From Chryseobacterium oleae (GTDB lineage: Bacteria; Bacteroidota; Bacteroidia; Flavobacteriales; Weeksellaceae), in contig NZ_FOVD01000006.1 of the NCBI RefSeq assembly GCF_900115055.1, positions 248,001-312,000 of the forward strand: a stretch of DNA of 64,000 nt. Reading direction: 5' to 3'. Within the stretch, counting starts at the first letter, position 1, and the number at the start of each line of letters is the position of its first letter. This document shows, one piece after another, positions 8,429 to 17,665 of the stretch. The notes under the pieces were generated by a model, which was given only the letters and a program-made list of their open reading frames with translations, was not told where the DNA came from and ran no database searches. The translations under genes and the position numbers were made by a program.

Positions 8429-9904
8429 TTACGGGCAACCATATATCGTTTGCTTGAAACTTCCGTTTACTCCATCTGATGTTCCTACTTCATGCTGTAC
8501 CGTGAGGAAAGACAGCATTGCTTTTGCATAGGTATTGGTATTGTACATTCCCATGTGCTTTTCCATTCTTTTCTGGTTGGTATTTGATCTGCATTCATAT
8601 TCAACAGGCAGATAAATGGGATCAGTACAAAAACTGGAATTTATTGGAGTTGAGAAATTGGCCTGATACAGTTTCCCTTCTAAGAATTTTACACAAAGTG
8701 TTGTTTTCTTATCTTTTCTTCTGTTCCAGTTTCCGTTACTATCAATATGATGCAGCTCTGTCCATCCTGCCAGCGAAGATCTTGGGTTAATAAAAGGAAA
8801 AGCACTCCAATTATAATAGTCTACTTTACCCCGCAATACATTGGAAGAGTTAATTACCAGGTCTTTTAATGCTCCTCTTGCATCTGAAGAGCAGGACTGA
8901 TCCATCGATCTTACATAGACGTTATAGGTCTGAACCACATTCCATGCGCTTGCATTACTGTATGGACTGATTGATTTTACTTTAATCGTAGGATGGTAAG
9001 TCGTATTTGTAGCCGGATAGACATGCTCAATAGCCGGCAAAATGTACTGATTGGGAAGGAGCATAAATTCAGCTGCAGCATTGGTTCCGTCATTAAATTC
9101 AATTCTGTATCGGGCTTGTTGGGGAACGGACAGACGGCTTAAGGTAAATCCTTCAAATTTTACTTTCCCGGGATTTCCGCAGATAAAGTTTTCATAGACG
9201 GTACCGCTTAATCTGAAAATCTGCAGAGGAATAGGCGTCCCTCTGATTCCTTTGGCATCTGCAAAATCAACGGTTCCGAACTCTCTTTTTAATATTTTGG
9301 GAGAAGACACGGATATAATTTCTCTCAACGGATCGAGCTCTAATATCTGCTCCAGTGTGGGATGATCTCCAAGCGCATCTACCTTTTTCATTACTTCAGA
9401 ATGGTCTGCCTTTACGGAAACGATAAATTCAGGATTGATATACTTCAATACATAATTCCCCACTTTTACTTCTCTGTTTACATTTAAAATAGAACGAAGG
9501 ATATTGGAAGTGATCCAGTGTTCTTCAGGAATTTCCTGATAAGAAGCCCAGCCGATGGCATTTTTCTGCTCAAATTTTGCAAACGCATCTGCTCTCAGGG
9601 AATTCAGCCCCATAACCTGTTCTACTTCCAGTAAAAAATCATTTTCACTCATGTCATCATTGGGTGTAGAAGCGACTTCAGTCAGATAGTCATAATAACA
9701 ATAGAACTGTTTTTCATCGGTAAATTCCAGCATCCCGCTGTAGATGGACGGGGTGGAACAGGGTAATGTCACCTTTGATGAGGTGTTTTTTAACAATAAC
9801 TCATTGTCTGTTTTCTTATTTTGCGGAAGCTCATCTTCACAACTCCAGAGAAAAAACAGCGAACACAGTATGATCATATACTGATTTTTGAAAATTGGTT
9901 TCAT
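8429..9904 (-). CDS. Hypothetical large secreted lipoprotein
   Basis: A 491-residue protein of unknown function. I place the start at the ATG at 9904; an in-frame TTG two codons upstream is less likely. The N-terminus is a lipoprotein signal (hydrophobic stretch then 'LFFLWSC'), so it is exported and lipid-anchored. No enzymatic motif was recognised. The C-terminal half contains several Cys residues and a WTELHHIDSNGNW segment. General character (a long Bacteroidota lipoprotein with an N-terminal region reading 'SIYSGMLEFTDEKQFYCYYDYL') resembles uncharacterised surface lipoproteins. It is monocistronic by position. Confidence 0.8.
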   Translation of the reverse strand: MKPIFKNQYMIILCSLFFLWSCEDELPQNKKTDNELLLKNTSSKVTLPCSTPSIYSGMLEFTDEKQFYCYYDYLTEVASTPNDDMSENDFLLEVEQVMGLNSLRADAFAKFEQKNAIGWASYQEIPEEHWITSNILRSILNVNREVKVGNYVLKYINPEFIVSVKADHSEVMKKVDALGDHPTLEQILELDPLREIISVSSPKILKREFGTVDFADAKGIRGTPIPLQIFRLSGTVYENFICGNPGKVKFEGFTLSRLSVPQQARYRIEFNDGTNAAAEFMLLPNQYILPAIEHVYPATNTTYHPTIKVKSISPYSNASAWNVVQTYNVYVRSMDQSCSSDARGALKDLVINSSNVLRGKVDYYNWSAFPFINPRSSLAGWTELHHIDSNGNWNRRKDKKTTLCVKFLEGKLYQANFSTPINSSFCTDPIYLPVEYECRSNTNQKRMEKHMGMYNTNTYAKAMLSFLTVQHEVGTSDGVNGSFKQTIYGCP

Positions 9905-10283
9905 ATACAAATTCTTTGTCTGAAATTACTTCTTGCTGTAAAATCCCGCAATCAGGACTTATTAAGTGTGTCATGATTTTAATTAAGTGTAGAAGAAATG
10001 TGGCTAGCTGTTTTGAGTGGACGGAATCATTACACCTGGAGAAATTCTTTTGAGAAAGCTATACCATATAAACCATCAGGTCTCTCCTGATAGAATTAAA
10101 AATTTATTAAAGCAGCAAAGGATCAGCGTTCAATTTTTCTTAATACATTAGCCTAAAATAAACCTATATAAGAAAGCTTTAAAACGAGAAAAAAACTGAG
10201 CGACCATGTTCATATCCTCATTTTAATCATTAATATTTTGACTTTAAATTTAAACACCCATTTAAAAAATATTAAAATTTCTT
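9905..10283. other. Gene-free intergenic region
   Basis: 379 bp between divergent genes. I found no ORF with coding character, no stable hairpin with a T-tract, and no good TTG-N17-19-TAnnTTTG promoter on either strand. It must contain both 5' regions, but I cannot place them. Confidence 0.6.
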
Positions 10284-11435
10284 ATGAAAAAACTAAGGTT
10301 TATCGCCGCGGCAATAGCCGTTTTTATTCTAACCAATTCCTGTGAAGACGAAAATACATCCGTCTCATCTGTTACAACTCCCTCGAATTCTGATCAGTAC
10401 CAGAAGATTGTAGATCAGTTTATGGCTGCAGGAGCTGTAGGGGTAAGCATCGCTGTCATTTCACCTGAAGGAACCTGGGCCGGGACCGGAGGAAAGGCTG
10501 ACCGGGAGAAAAATATCGCCATGAGCCCCGACAGGAAACTACGAATCGGGAGTATGACCAAGATGTTTGCAGCAACCACTATTCTGAAATTACAGGAGGA
10601 AGGTCTGCTGAATATCAAGGATAAAATCAATAAATACCTTCCAAAAAGTATCACAGACCATATTGCCAATGCTAATGAAGTGACCATCGAGCAATGCCTC
10701 AATCACAGATCAGGTATCCGAAATTATCTGCAGGATATTTCAGCCGGTGTTTTTGATGGCAGTATCGCGAATTATTCGGCAGCACAAACGCTTAGTCTTA
10801 TTTACGATAAACCCTCGGATGACCTTGTTGGAAGCGGATATTACAGCAACTCCAATTATCTTCTGCTCTCTTTAATTATCACGAAGGTTACGGGAAAATC
10901 TTCTTACGAGGTCGTGAATCAGAAAATTATTAATCCACTTAGTTTGCTTGAAACCTCTGCCAGTACTGTACTTCCTGAAAAACTCACCCGCTCTTACTAT
11001 ACAGAAGATCCGGCAGGAAATAGCCTGAACGATGCCACTCAAATAGACAATAACGGAATTGGAGGCCAGGATGCTTTAGATGGCGGAATGATCTCTACAG
11101 CATCGGATATCACAAGATTTGTGGAGGCTTTGATTACTGGTAAACTCCTTTCTCCTGCCTCCATGCAACAGCTGGAAACTTTTGTTGATAATGACCCCAC
11201 TCGCCTTGAACCTGATCTGAAATATAATAAACAGTATGGCCTTGGCCTGATGAAGCTGGAAACTGATCAGGGAGTCGCCTTGGGACATGATGGCCATGTA
11301 TTTGGATTTGGTGGCAGGGCCTATTACTTCCCTAAACAAAAAACTACGGTTTGTATTTTGCTAAACACCTGGTCTCCAAAGGTGGTGGCGCTACTTAATG
11401 CAAAGGCTACTTTGAATTTGTTTTTTAAGAATTAA
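10284..11435 (+). CDS. Serine hydrolase, beta-lactamase/penicillin-binding fold (class C-like)
   Basis: A 383-residue exported lipoprotein (hydrophobic N-terminus ending 'FILTNSC') of the serine beta-lactamase-like superfamily, which includes class C beta-lactamases, DD-peptidases and esterases. Visible active-site motifs are SxxK in 'GSMTKMF', the YxN-like 'YYSNSNY' and a C-terminal 'GHDGHVFGFGG' replacing KTG. The HxG form is more usual in DD-carboxypeptidases/esterases of this family than in true AmpC enzymes, so I would not call it a resistance gene. It is monocistronic and followed by a good terminator. Confidence 0.9.
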   Translation: MKKLRFIAAAIAVFILTNSCEDENTSVSSVTTPSNSDQYQKIVDQFMAAGAVGVSIAVISPEGTWAGTGGKADREKNIAMSPDRKLRIGSMTKMFAATTILKLQEEGLLNIKDKINKYLPKSITDHIANANEVTIEQCLNHRSGIRNYLQDISAGVFDGSIANYSAAQTLSLIYDKPSDDLVGSGYYSNSNYLLLSLIITKVTGKSSYEVVNQKIINPLSLLETSASTVLPEKLTRSYYTEDPAGNSLNDATQIDNNGIGGQDALDGGMISTASDITRFVEALITGKLLSPASMQQLETFVDNDPTRLEPDLKYNKQYGLGLMKLETDQGVALGHDGHVFGFGGRAYYFPKQKTTVCILLNTWSPKVVALLNAKATLNLFFKN

Positions 11436-11464
11436 AAGATAAGGTTTAGAATAAGATATTAAAA

Positions 11465-11492
11465 AAACCGGAGCCTATCATGACTCCGGTTT
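11465..11492. terminator. Intrinsic terminator after the serine hydrolase
   Basis: Stem AAACCGGAG / CTCCGGTTT with a 10-nt loop, 29 bp beyond the stop. It has A/T runs on both sides, so it could also serve the convergent gene ending at 11573. Confidence 0.8.
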
Positions 11493-11572
11493 ATATTATT
11501 AATTTTCATTCTATTTACAGTACAGAAAAGCACCCGTTTTATTTATAACTGACCTCTTCGATTCAAGCAGCT

Positions 11573-12250
11573 TCATATCAGTAATTTTTCAAAAAAACTG
11601 CCGATCTTTAAATCTTTATCTACAAAATGCAATTCATAAATCCAGAATCTTTCTTCGCCATGAATATCTGAAGCATTCATCTTTTCTGTGTTATGAGGGT
11701 GAAGATAGTTTTGTATTTCGTCTCCCTGGATTCTTTCATGAGGAAAATTTCCTATTAAATGTCCACAATGCTCATTCCCATATTCCCATCCATATTTTTT
11801 CGCCAAATCTGCTGTAAAATAATAAAAATCCGCCCCTGTAAGATCATGCTGATTCCGGACATAGAAATCCCGTCCTTCTTCCCACGCTGCTATGACATCT
11901 TCTTTAAGTTTTATTTTATAGGCATCATCTCCCAATACATAGGTTTTGCCGATATCTGCTTCCCAATCCTCAAAAACAGGTCCGAAATCTAAAAACAATA
12001 TATCATCGGGCTGCAAAATCAGATCGGGTGGATTTTCATCATAAGGAAACAGAGTATTGCTGCCTGCTCTTACAATCCTTTTATGCCAGTATTTTCTTAT
12101 TCCAAAGAGCTCCCGGGCAAGTTCATATATATTTCTGTTTAAATCACGTTCGGAAATTCCTGCACAAATCAGTTTCCTGTTTTCTATTTCTCTAAACAAA
12201 TGTTCAGCTTTCTCCTGAGCTTCAATCAGGTTTTGCACCTTGCTATTCAT
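11573..12250 (-). CDS. M24-family metallopeptidase-like protein (Xaa-Pro aminopeptidase fold)
   Basis: A 225-residue cytoplasmic protein with a pita-bread fold signature. Metal-ligand candidates are the aspartates in 'LDFGPVFEDWEADIGKT', His in 'HCGHLIGNFPHE', and the glutamate in 'WIYELHF'. It lacks the N-terminal domain of aminopeptidase P and is shorter than methionine aminopeptidases, matching the single-domain M24 proteins found in many bacteria. Whether it is a peptidase or another pita-bread enzyme (e.g. creatinase-like) cannot be decided. It lies 29 bp downstream of the DJ-1-like gene on the same strand and may be co-transcribed. Confidence 0.85.
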   Translation of the reverse strand: MNSKVQNLIEAQEKAEHLFREIENRKLICAGISERDLNRNIYELARELFGIRKYWHKRIVRAGSNTLFPYDENPPDLILQPDDILFLDFGPVFEDWEADIGKTYVLGDDAYKIKLKEDVIAAWEEGRDFYVRNQHDLTGADFYYFTADLAKKYGWEYGNEHCGHLIGNFPHERIQGDEIQNYLHPHNTEKMNASDIHGEERFWIYELHFVDKDLKIGSFFEKLLI

Positions 12251-12279
12251 TCAAATCTATATTATCGTTAATCATGAAA

Positions 12280-12858
12280 CTAAAATCCCATTTTGGTTTT
12301 TACTGAAACTGTGTTTTCTTCTCCTGTCAAATCTCTAAGCAGTTTAAATGCAACATCCAGGGCTGTAGATGGGTTCCATGAGGTGGTAATCTGATCAGAC
12401 TCCACAATAGGCTGGTTAATCACATTGACCCCTAAATCCTTAAGCATTTGCTGTCTCACCGGATTAAGATTGTAAGTTGTTCCATTTTTACCGTTAAGAA
12501 TTCCGCTTTTAGCAATAGGAAAGGCTCCGGTACAAATTGAAGATATTATTTTTTTCTCTTCATAGAACTTTTTAATTACCGCTACAAACCGGGGATCAAA
12601 TGCATCGGAATAAAAGCCGTATTCTTCAAACCCTCCCGGAATGGCTATGGCCGCATATTCCTCAATTTTTATTTCATCCACTAAAAAGTCTACAATTACC
12701 TTTTGATTAAATGTACTGTTCACTTCCCGTTTGAGCGCGCATGTATAGAGTTGGGTATTTCCATCTCCATCTATGAGATTCCATCCAAAAACATCGATAT
12801 ACACACTTGCTTCAAAAAACTCGAAACCTTCCGCCAGAAGTAATAGTATTTTTTTCAT
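12280..12858 (-). CDS. DJ-1/PfpI-family protein
   Basis: A 192-residue protein of the class I glutamine amidotransferase-like superfamily. The nucleophile-elbow Cys is in 'ISSICTGAFPIAKSG', the upstream acidic residue in 'IPGGFEEYG', and 'LLLAEGFEFFEASVYIDVF' matches the N-terminal strand with the conserved Glu. Members act as chaperones, deglycases or proteases; the role here is unknown. It is probably in a two-gene unit with the M24-like protein downstream. Confidence 0.88.
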   Translation of the reverse strand: MKKILLLLAEGFEFFEASVYIDVFGWNLIDGDGNTQLYTCALKREVNSTFNQKVIVDFLVDEIKIEEYAAIAIPGGFEEYGFYSDAFDPRFVAVIKKFYEEKKIISSICTGAFPIAKSGILNGKNGTTYNLNPVRQQMLKDLGVNVINQPIVESDQITTSWNPSTALDVAFKLLRDLTGEENTVSVKTKMGF

Positions 12859-12968
12859 TTTTAGGCTAAAATAAATGGTAAACCTCAGATAAAAATGGTC
12901 CAGATTAGAGAAAAATATCTAGTCCAGATTATTCTAAAACATTCAAATATAGCTTACGACGGCAACCC

Positions 12969-13001
12969 AAAAAACCGGAGCCCTAAAAGCTCCGGTTTTT
13001 C
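12969..13001 (-). terminator. Terminator of the SusC/SusD operon
   Basis: AAAAAACCGGAGC, 7-nt loop, GCTCCGGTTTTT. It lies about 50 bp past the SusD stop, with T-tracts on both strands. Confidence 0.85.
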
Positions 13002-13048
13002 TTTTTTTAGTCACCATCCATTCTAAAACAAACCTATGATCTGTTTTA

Positions 13049-14509
13049 TCAATTCTGTATAATCTGCGGATTGTTATTGATCTCTTTGTTCGGAATCTGG
13101 AATATGAATTTATCCGGTGAAAGATTCAGTCTTCCGAACGTATGATTGGTTCCCGGATATATTCTTTCCAAAGGAGTTCCCAGTCTTTTCATATCAAACC
13201 AGGCGTAGCCTTCGCCCCAAAGCTCAATTCTTTTTTGGAGAATAATTTCATTGATCAGGTCGTTTCCTGTTTTGACAGATAAGGTGTAAGCACTGTTTCT
13301 TTTCGAAGTGATTTCATATAAAACCTGTCTGGCTTCGGCTTCTTTCCCCTGTCTCGCCCATGCTTCTGCTTCTGTATAATAAAGTGAGGACGCTCTGATG
13401 TAGATATAGTCTCCCTCAAAAAGCGTGGGATCTTTAAATTTCCAGTTCACGTAAGCTGGATAGTTTTTCGTCTTCGCGTTGAACGTATATGCAGCGCTCT
13501 GGCTTCCATTGAATACCTTTTTACGGTAATCGGTGTTGGGTATCGCATCATAAAGACGTTTGTCAATCAGCTTGTAAATTTTTGCAGCACCTGCATAGCC
13601 TTCGTTGGTATTATCAAACATAGAGAAGAAAGAAGCATAATAATTTCCGATACTCATCGTAGATACCGTGTTATGAAAACCCCATAAAACCTCAGGATTA
13701 TTGATATTTGAGAATCCGGTTGTGGTATAATCATTTTCCGTCATCAGTGCGATTCCCTGCTTGCTTTCATTAGCATATTTTCCGGCTTTGGTATAATCTC
13801 CCGTTTCCAGGTATATTTCAGAGGCAATGGCTTTCGCTGTTCTCTGATCAATCTGAGCTCTGGACGGACGTGCATACGTATCCAAAAGAACGATAGATTC
13901 TTCAATATCTCTTTTAATCTGAAGATAAACATCTGAAACCGAAGATCTTGCAAGGCCCAAACTTTGGTTACTACTCGTCAGTACCAACGGAAGCCCCGGA
14001 GCTGACTGATTGTCTTTGTAGCTTTTAGCATAGAAACGAACCAGATAAAAATAGGAGTACGCTCTCAGGGCAAGCAACTGTCCTTTGATGGCTGCATTGT
14101 TATTTTTGGTGTCGCTTTTTAAATCATCAAGGAGTTTATTGATCACAAATATCCTTGCATAAAAAGTGGTCCACACAAATTCTGATGCAGAATTACTTGC
14201 ATTGGTCGCTTCATAGTTGTAAAACATTCCCAGATGCTGATTCGTGGCTTGTATCACATCATTCGACATCAGATCTGATCCTCCTTTGATGGCCATAATT
14301 CCGAAATCAGAATGGGCTGTAGAACCTCCGGCCCCGTTACTGCGGAGATCCAGATAGATTCCGCCCAGTATTTTTTCGGGTTTGGACTGGTCATTACTCA
14401 ACTGTTCACCGGAAATATCTCCTTCCGGAAGTGTATTGAGATCATTGGCACAGCTATTTGTAATCACGCTGATGGATAAAGCTGCTATAAAATATTTTAT
14501 TGTTTTCAT
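13049..14509 (-). CDS. SusD/RagB-family outer membrane nutrient-binding lipoprotein
   Basis: A 486-residue surface lipoprotein (signal ending 'VITNSC') that pairs with a SusC channel to capture nutrients. It has the TPR-like N-terminal helices of the family ('LRAYSYFYLVRFYAKSYKDN', a classic SusD motif near residue 150) and the C-terminal 'RIELWGEGYAWFDMKRLG' signature. Its start lies 5 bp from the SusC stop, so the two are one operon. No glycosidase, sulfatase or peptidase gene is adjacent, so the ligand is not obvious. The Rrf2-type palindrome and Cys/Met-rich leader upstream of SusC point to a sulfur-containing substrate (inference). Confidence 0.96.
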   Translation of the reverse strand: MKTIKYFIAALSISVITNSCANDLNTLPEGDISGEQLSNDQSKPEKILGGIYLDLRSNGAGGSTAHSDFGIMAIKGGSDLMSNDVIQATNQHLGMFYNYEATNASNSASEFVWTTFYARIFVINKLLDDLKSDTKNNNAAIKGQLLALRAYSYFYLVRFYAKSYKDNQSAPGLPLVLTSSNQSLGLARSSVSDVYLQIKRDIEESIVLLDTYARPSRAQIDQRTAKAIASEIYLETGDYTKAGKYANESKQGIALMTENDYTTTGFSNINNPEVLWGFHNTVSTMSIGNYYASFFSMFDNTNEGYAGAAKIYKLIDKRLYDAIPNTDYRKKVFNGSQSAAYTFNAKTKNYPAYVNWKFKDPTLFEGDYIYIRASSLYYTEAEAWARQGKEAEARQVLYEITSKRNSAYTLSVKTGNDLINEIILQKRIELWGEGYAWFDMKRLGTPLERIYPGTNHTFGRLNLSPDKFIFQIPNKEINNNPQIIQN

Positions 14510-14514
14510 CTTTT

Positions 14515-17469
14515 TTAAAAGTTTAGTTTAAAGCCCAAAGAAACGCTTGACAGCAGTGAATATCGGTATGCATCTGACACTCCGGTTAAGGACGCTCTCG
14601 GATCATACCCTTTTCTTTTAGACCATAAGTAAAGATTGTTTCCTGTGACATATATTTTCAAACCTGATAAACCAGCCTGTTGAGCAAAACTCTCTGGCAG
14701 CTGATAGGATAAAGTAACGTCCTGAAGGCTGATGTAGTCCGATTTAATCAGATACAGCGTAGAATTCCCGTTCTGATTGGTTGCAGTCAGATCTACCCTT
14801 GGCAATTCTGCATTGGGGGTTTCCGGTGTCCAGGTTTTGCTCAGATCCGTTGAATAATTGGAAGCATAAGTATCTGAATGGAATAAAGATCTGTAGATGT
14901 CATCATATCCATAACCTCCGAACTGGTAGGCAAAATTAACAGCCAGACTGATCCCTTTATACGTGAAATCTGTCCCGAATCCACCATATACTTTAGGAAT
15001 CGCTGATTTTCCCGTATTATAATCTGTCGCCTCTTTATAATTATTGGTAATCGTTCTTTCCTCTCTTTGTGTCGCTGGGTTAAATACTGTTTTATACCAT
15101 TGTGCATCCCCGTTTCCAGGATTTACACCTGCAAATTCTTTCAGATAGTAGGTATATCTGTCGCCTCCTTCCGACAGAATAAACAGACCGCTTACAAGAC
15201 CTGTATTTCTTTGTTCGGCAGGCAGTTTGGTGATTTTATTTTTGTAATGGGTCGCATTTCCGTATACATTCCACTGGAGCTGATCTGAACGGAGAATTTC
15301 CAGATTCAGATTGGCCTGAACTCCTTTGTTGATCATATCTCCAATGTTTCCGTATTTGATAAAGGAACCTGCGTTGGATGGAGGCAAAGGAAGCGCATAG
15401 ATCATATCTGAGACTTTTCTTTCAAAATAATCGGCATTCAGATTGATTCTGTTTTTTAGAAGGGAGATTTCAAATCCGGCATTGAGGTTTTTGGACGTTT
15501 CCCATTTCAAATCTTTATTTCCCTGTTTTTTAAGGGACAGAACTGGTTTGTCATCTCCAAAATTGTTGATTCCGTAGATATCCTGATAGGCATAATAATC
15601 CCTTGTAGAGCCGTCCAGCAGGATGTTATCATTTCCCTGCTGCCCGTAAGAAGCTTTTAACCTTAATGAATTGATGACTGTATTATCTTTAAGGAAATCT
15701 TCTTTAGCCACATTCCAGGCTACGCCCAAACCATAAAAATTACCCCATCTGCTCTCCGGAGAAAACACGGAAGAACCGTCTCTTCTGATATTGGCATTGA
15801 AGAAATATTTGCTGTCATAATTATAGAGCAATCTCGTAAAATAGCCTTCCACAGCATACTCATAGCCGTTACCTGATAAATCCGTGATTCTTACCGCATT
15901 ATCAAAAGACAGCGAATTGGGTAATAAAAGCTGCTGTTTGGTTCCTGAAAAACCGTCACTTTTTATTTTATTCAATTCATGTCCCGCTAAGATATTGAAG
16001 CTGTGTTTATCAAATTTTTTCTGATACGTCAACAATTGCTGATGGTTTAAGGTATATTTAAACACAGATCCCATATTGATATTCCCTCCTACCGATGAAG
16101 AAGTTCCTCCCAACGTGTTTCCGAACTGAAGGTTTTTTGTATTTTCCAGATAACCTCCGAAATTGTAAGTGAAGTCTAATCCTTTGATAATTTCATAGTT
16201 AAGACCTAAATTAACATTCGTTATGTTGTTGGTTGTCTGTGACTTATCATACTGAAGATTTCCTACAGGATTTTCAAAAACGGCATAGGATCTTGTGGCT
16301 CCGTTAGGTCCCTGCCCATCGCCGTAATCATATAGTATCTGCCCGCTGTTGTCATAAAGGATATTGTAATTGTTATCCCTTAGAAAAACTGGATAGAAAG
16401 GTGCTATATTTCTCGCAAACTGAAACGGATTGGAAAATCCACCTGTTTCTCCAAAATCCTGTTTGCTATATGTATAGGAAAGGCTGCTGGTCAATTTTAA
16501 TTTTGGAGTAATGGTATAATCCAGATTGGATCTGATCCCAAATCTTTCAAATCCTGATCCGATAAGATATCCCTTATCATCCAGGTAATTTAATGAAGTA
16601 TAAGATTTTACCTGATCGCTGTTTGCTGTAATTCCTATGCTGGCTTCTCTCCTTAATCCCTGTTTAAAAATCAGCTTTTTCCAGTTGTCCTGATATAATA
16701 ATTTGGCATCCGGATTAAAGATTCCATCTTTTCCTATCAGTTGGCTAAAAGGCACGTTGTAAGCATTATATCCTAATTTATTCAAAGCTGCAAGGCCTAC
16801 ATCATGAGGACTTGTACCGGAAGGAACCGCTCCCGGCTGCGTTAATCTTGCTGCTTCACCCACTCTTGCGCGGTTATAATATGCAGTATAGTAATCCTGT
16901 GGCGATGTATACACCGAATAGTCTTCAATCGACTTGAAATTCACCCCTGTTTTCACATCTGCCTCGATGTGGAGGCCTTTGGATTTTCCTCTTTTCGTAT
17001 TCACGATAATCACGCCGTTTGCCCCTCTGGAGCCATACAGAGCATTAGACGAAGCATCCTCAAGAAAAGAAATGCTCTCGATATCCGAGCCCGGAATGCT
17101 GTTCAGGTTTCCGTTGTAAGGAATTCCATCAAGAACAATGAGTGGGTCACTCGATGCATTAATGGAACCTATTCCTCTCATTCTGATGACAGGCTGTGAT
17201 CCCGGCTGACCGGATGATATCACCTGTACCCCGGCTACTTTTCCCCCAAGTCCCTGAAGGATATTTCCATTTTGTAGATTAGCCAGATCTTTGGTTTTCA
17301 GTGACTGTACCGATCCTGTTATTTCCTCTTTTTTCTGCTTTCCGAATGCGACTACGACCACTTCCTTGATGGCCTGTTCTTTCGAAATACTGTCTTTTTC
17401 CTGTGCAAAGGCAAATTCTGCAACCAGAATCAGGGCCAATGCACCGATTTTACATTGTGTTCTCCTCAT
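14515..17469 (-). CDS. SusC/RagA-family TonB-linked outer membrane channel
   Basis: An outer membrane TonB-dependent transporter of 984 residues, using the ATG at 17469. The upstream in-frame ATG at 17505 would add 12 residues before the signal peptide MRRTQCK...FAFAQ. Unusually short N-terminus: the mature protein goes almost directly to a TonB-box-like 'EVVVVAFG' and the plug domain ('VIRMRGIGSINASSDPLIVLDGIP'), without the carboxypeptidase-regulatory-like domain common in SusC. The SusC signature 'YGSRGANGVIIVNTKRGK' is present, followed by a long beta-barrel ending in an aromatic 'FKLNF'. It is preceded by a 51-residue leader ORF and structured RNA. Confidence 0.96.
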   Translation of the reverse strand: MRRTQCKIGALALILVAEFAFAQEKDSISKEQAIKEVVVVAFGKQKKEEITGSVQSLKTKDLANLQNGNILQGLGGKVAGVQVISSGQPGSQPVIRMRGIGSINASSDPLIVLDGIPYNGNLNSIPGSDIESISFLEDASSNALYGSRGANGVIIVNTKRGKSKGLHIEADVKTGVNFKSIEDYSVYTSPQDYYTAYYNRARVGEAARLTQPGAVPSGTSPHDVGLAALNKLGYNAYNVPFSQLIGKDGIFNPDAKLLYQDNWKKLIFKQGLRREASIGITANSDQVKSYTSLNYLDDKGYLIGSGFERFGIRSNLDYTITPKLKLTSSLSYTYSKQDFGETGGFSNPFQFARNIAPFYPVFLRDNNYNILYDNSGQILYDYGDGQGPNGATRSYAVFENPVGNLQYDKSQTTNNITNVNLGLNYEIIKGLDFTYNFGGYLENTKNLQFGNTLGGTSSSVGGNINMGSVFKYTLNHQQLLTYQKKFDKHSFNILAGHELNKIKSDGFSGTKQQLLLPNSLSFDNAVRITDLSGNGYEYAVEGYFTRLLYNYDSKYFFNANIRRDGSSVFSPESRWGNFYGLGVAWNVAKEDFLKDNTVINSLRLKASYGQQGNDNILLDGSTRDYYAYQDIYGINNFGDDKPVLSLKKQGNKDLKWETSKNLNAGFEISLLKNRINLNADYFERKVSDMIYALPLPPSNAGSFIKYGNIGDMINKGVQANLNLEILRSDQLQWNVYGNATHYKNKITKLPAEQRNTGLVSGLFILSEGGDRYTYYLKEFAGVNPGNGDAQWYKTVFNPATQREERTITNNYKEATDYNTGKSAIPKVYGGFGTDFTYKGISLAVNFAYQFGGYGYDDIYRSLFHSDTYASNYSTDLSKTWTPETPNAELPRVDLTATNQNGNSTLYLIKSDYISLQDVTLSYQLPESFAQQAGLSGLKIYVTGNNLYLWSKRKGYDPRASLTGVSDAYRYSLLSSVSLGFKLNF

Positions 17470-17543
17470 TATATGAATTTTAGATTTAAAGTTGAATGGA
17501 TGCATTGCTGTTTTTCCATCCGGTCAGGGAACAAGAATCCCCT

Positions 17544-17606
17544 TCTCCCTTTTTCAGGGAGACTGTCAGATAGAAAATGTTTGAAACCGACAGGAGATTA
17601 CCTGTC
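17544..17606 (-). promoter_or_regulatory. Hairpin-rich leader between the small ORF and susC
   Basis: On the minus strand the 196-nt spacer between the leader ORF stop and susC holds GACAGG-6 nt-CCTGTC (17589-17606). It also holds TCTCCCT-5 nt-AGGGAGA (17544-17562). CTGTC at 17563-17567 can compete with CCTGTC for the same GACAGG partner, so alternative folds are possible, as in attenuators. Neither hairpin is followed by a T-run, so a ribosome- or Rho-dependent mechanism would be needed. Structure is seen; function is inferred. Confidence 0.4.
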
Positions 17607-17665
17607 TTAAGAAATTTTGAAATTATTTCTCCTTAATTCCTACAGCAATGTCTGTGTTTTGAATT

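Noticed and set aside
10284..11435. Serine hydrolase considered as a class C beta-lactamase resistance gene
   Set aside because: The third motif is HxG-like rather than KTG and the protein is a lipoprotein; an esterase or DD-peptidase is equally likely.
17470..17505. Extra 12 N-terminal residues of SusC
   Set aside because: They would displace the signal peptide; the ATG at 17469 gives a standard one.
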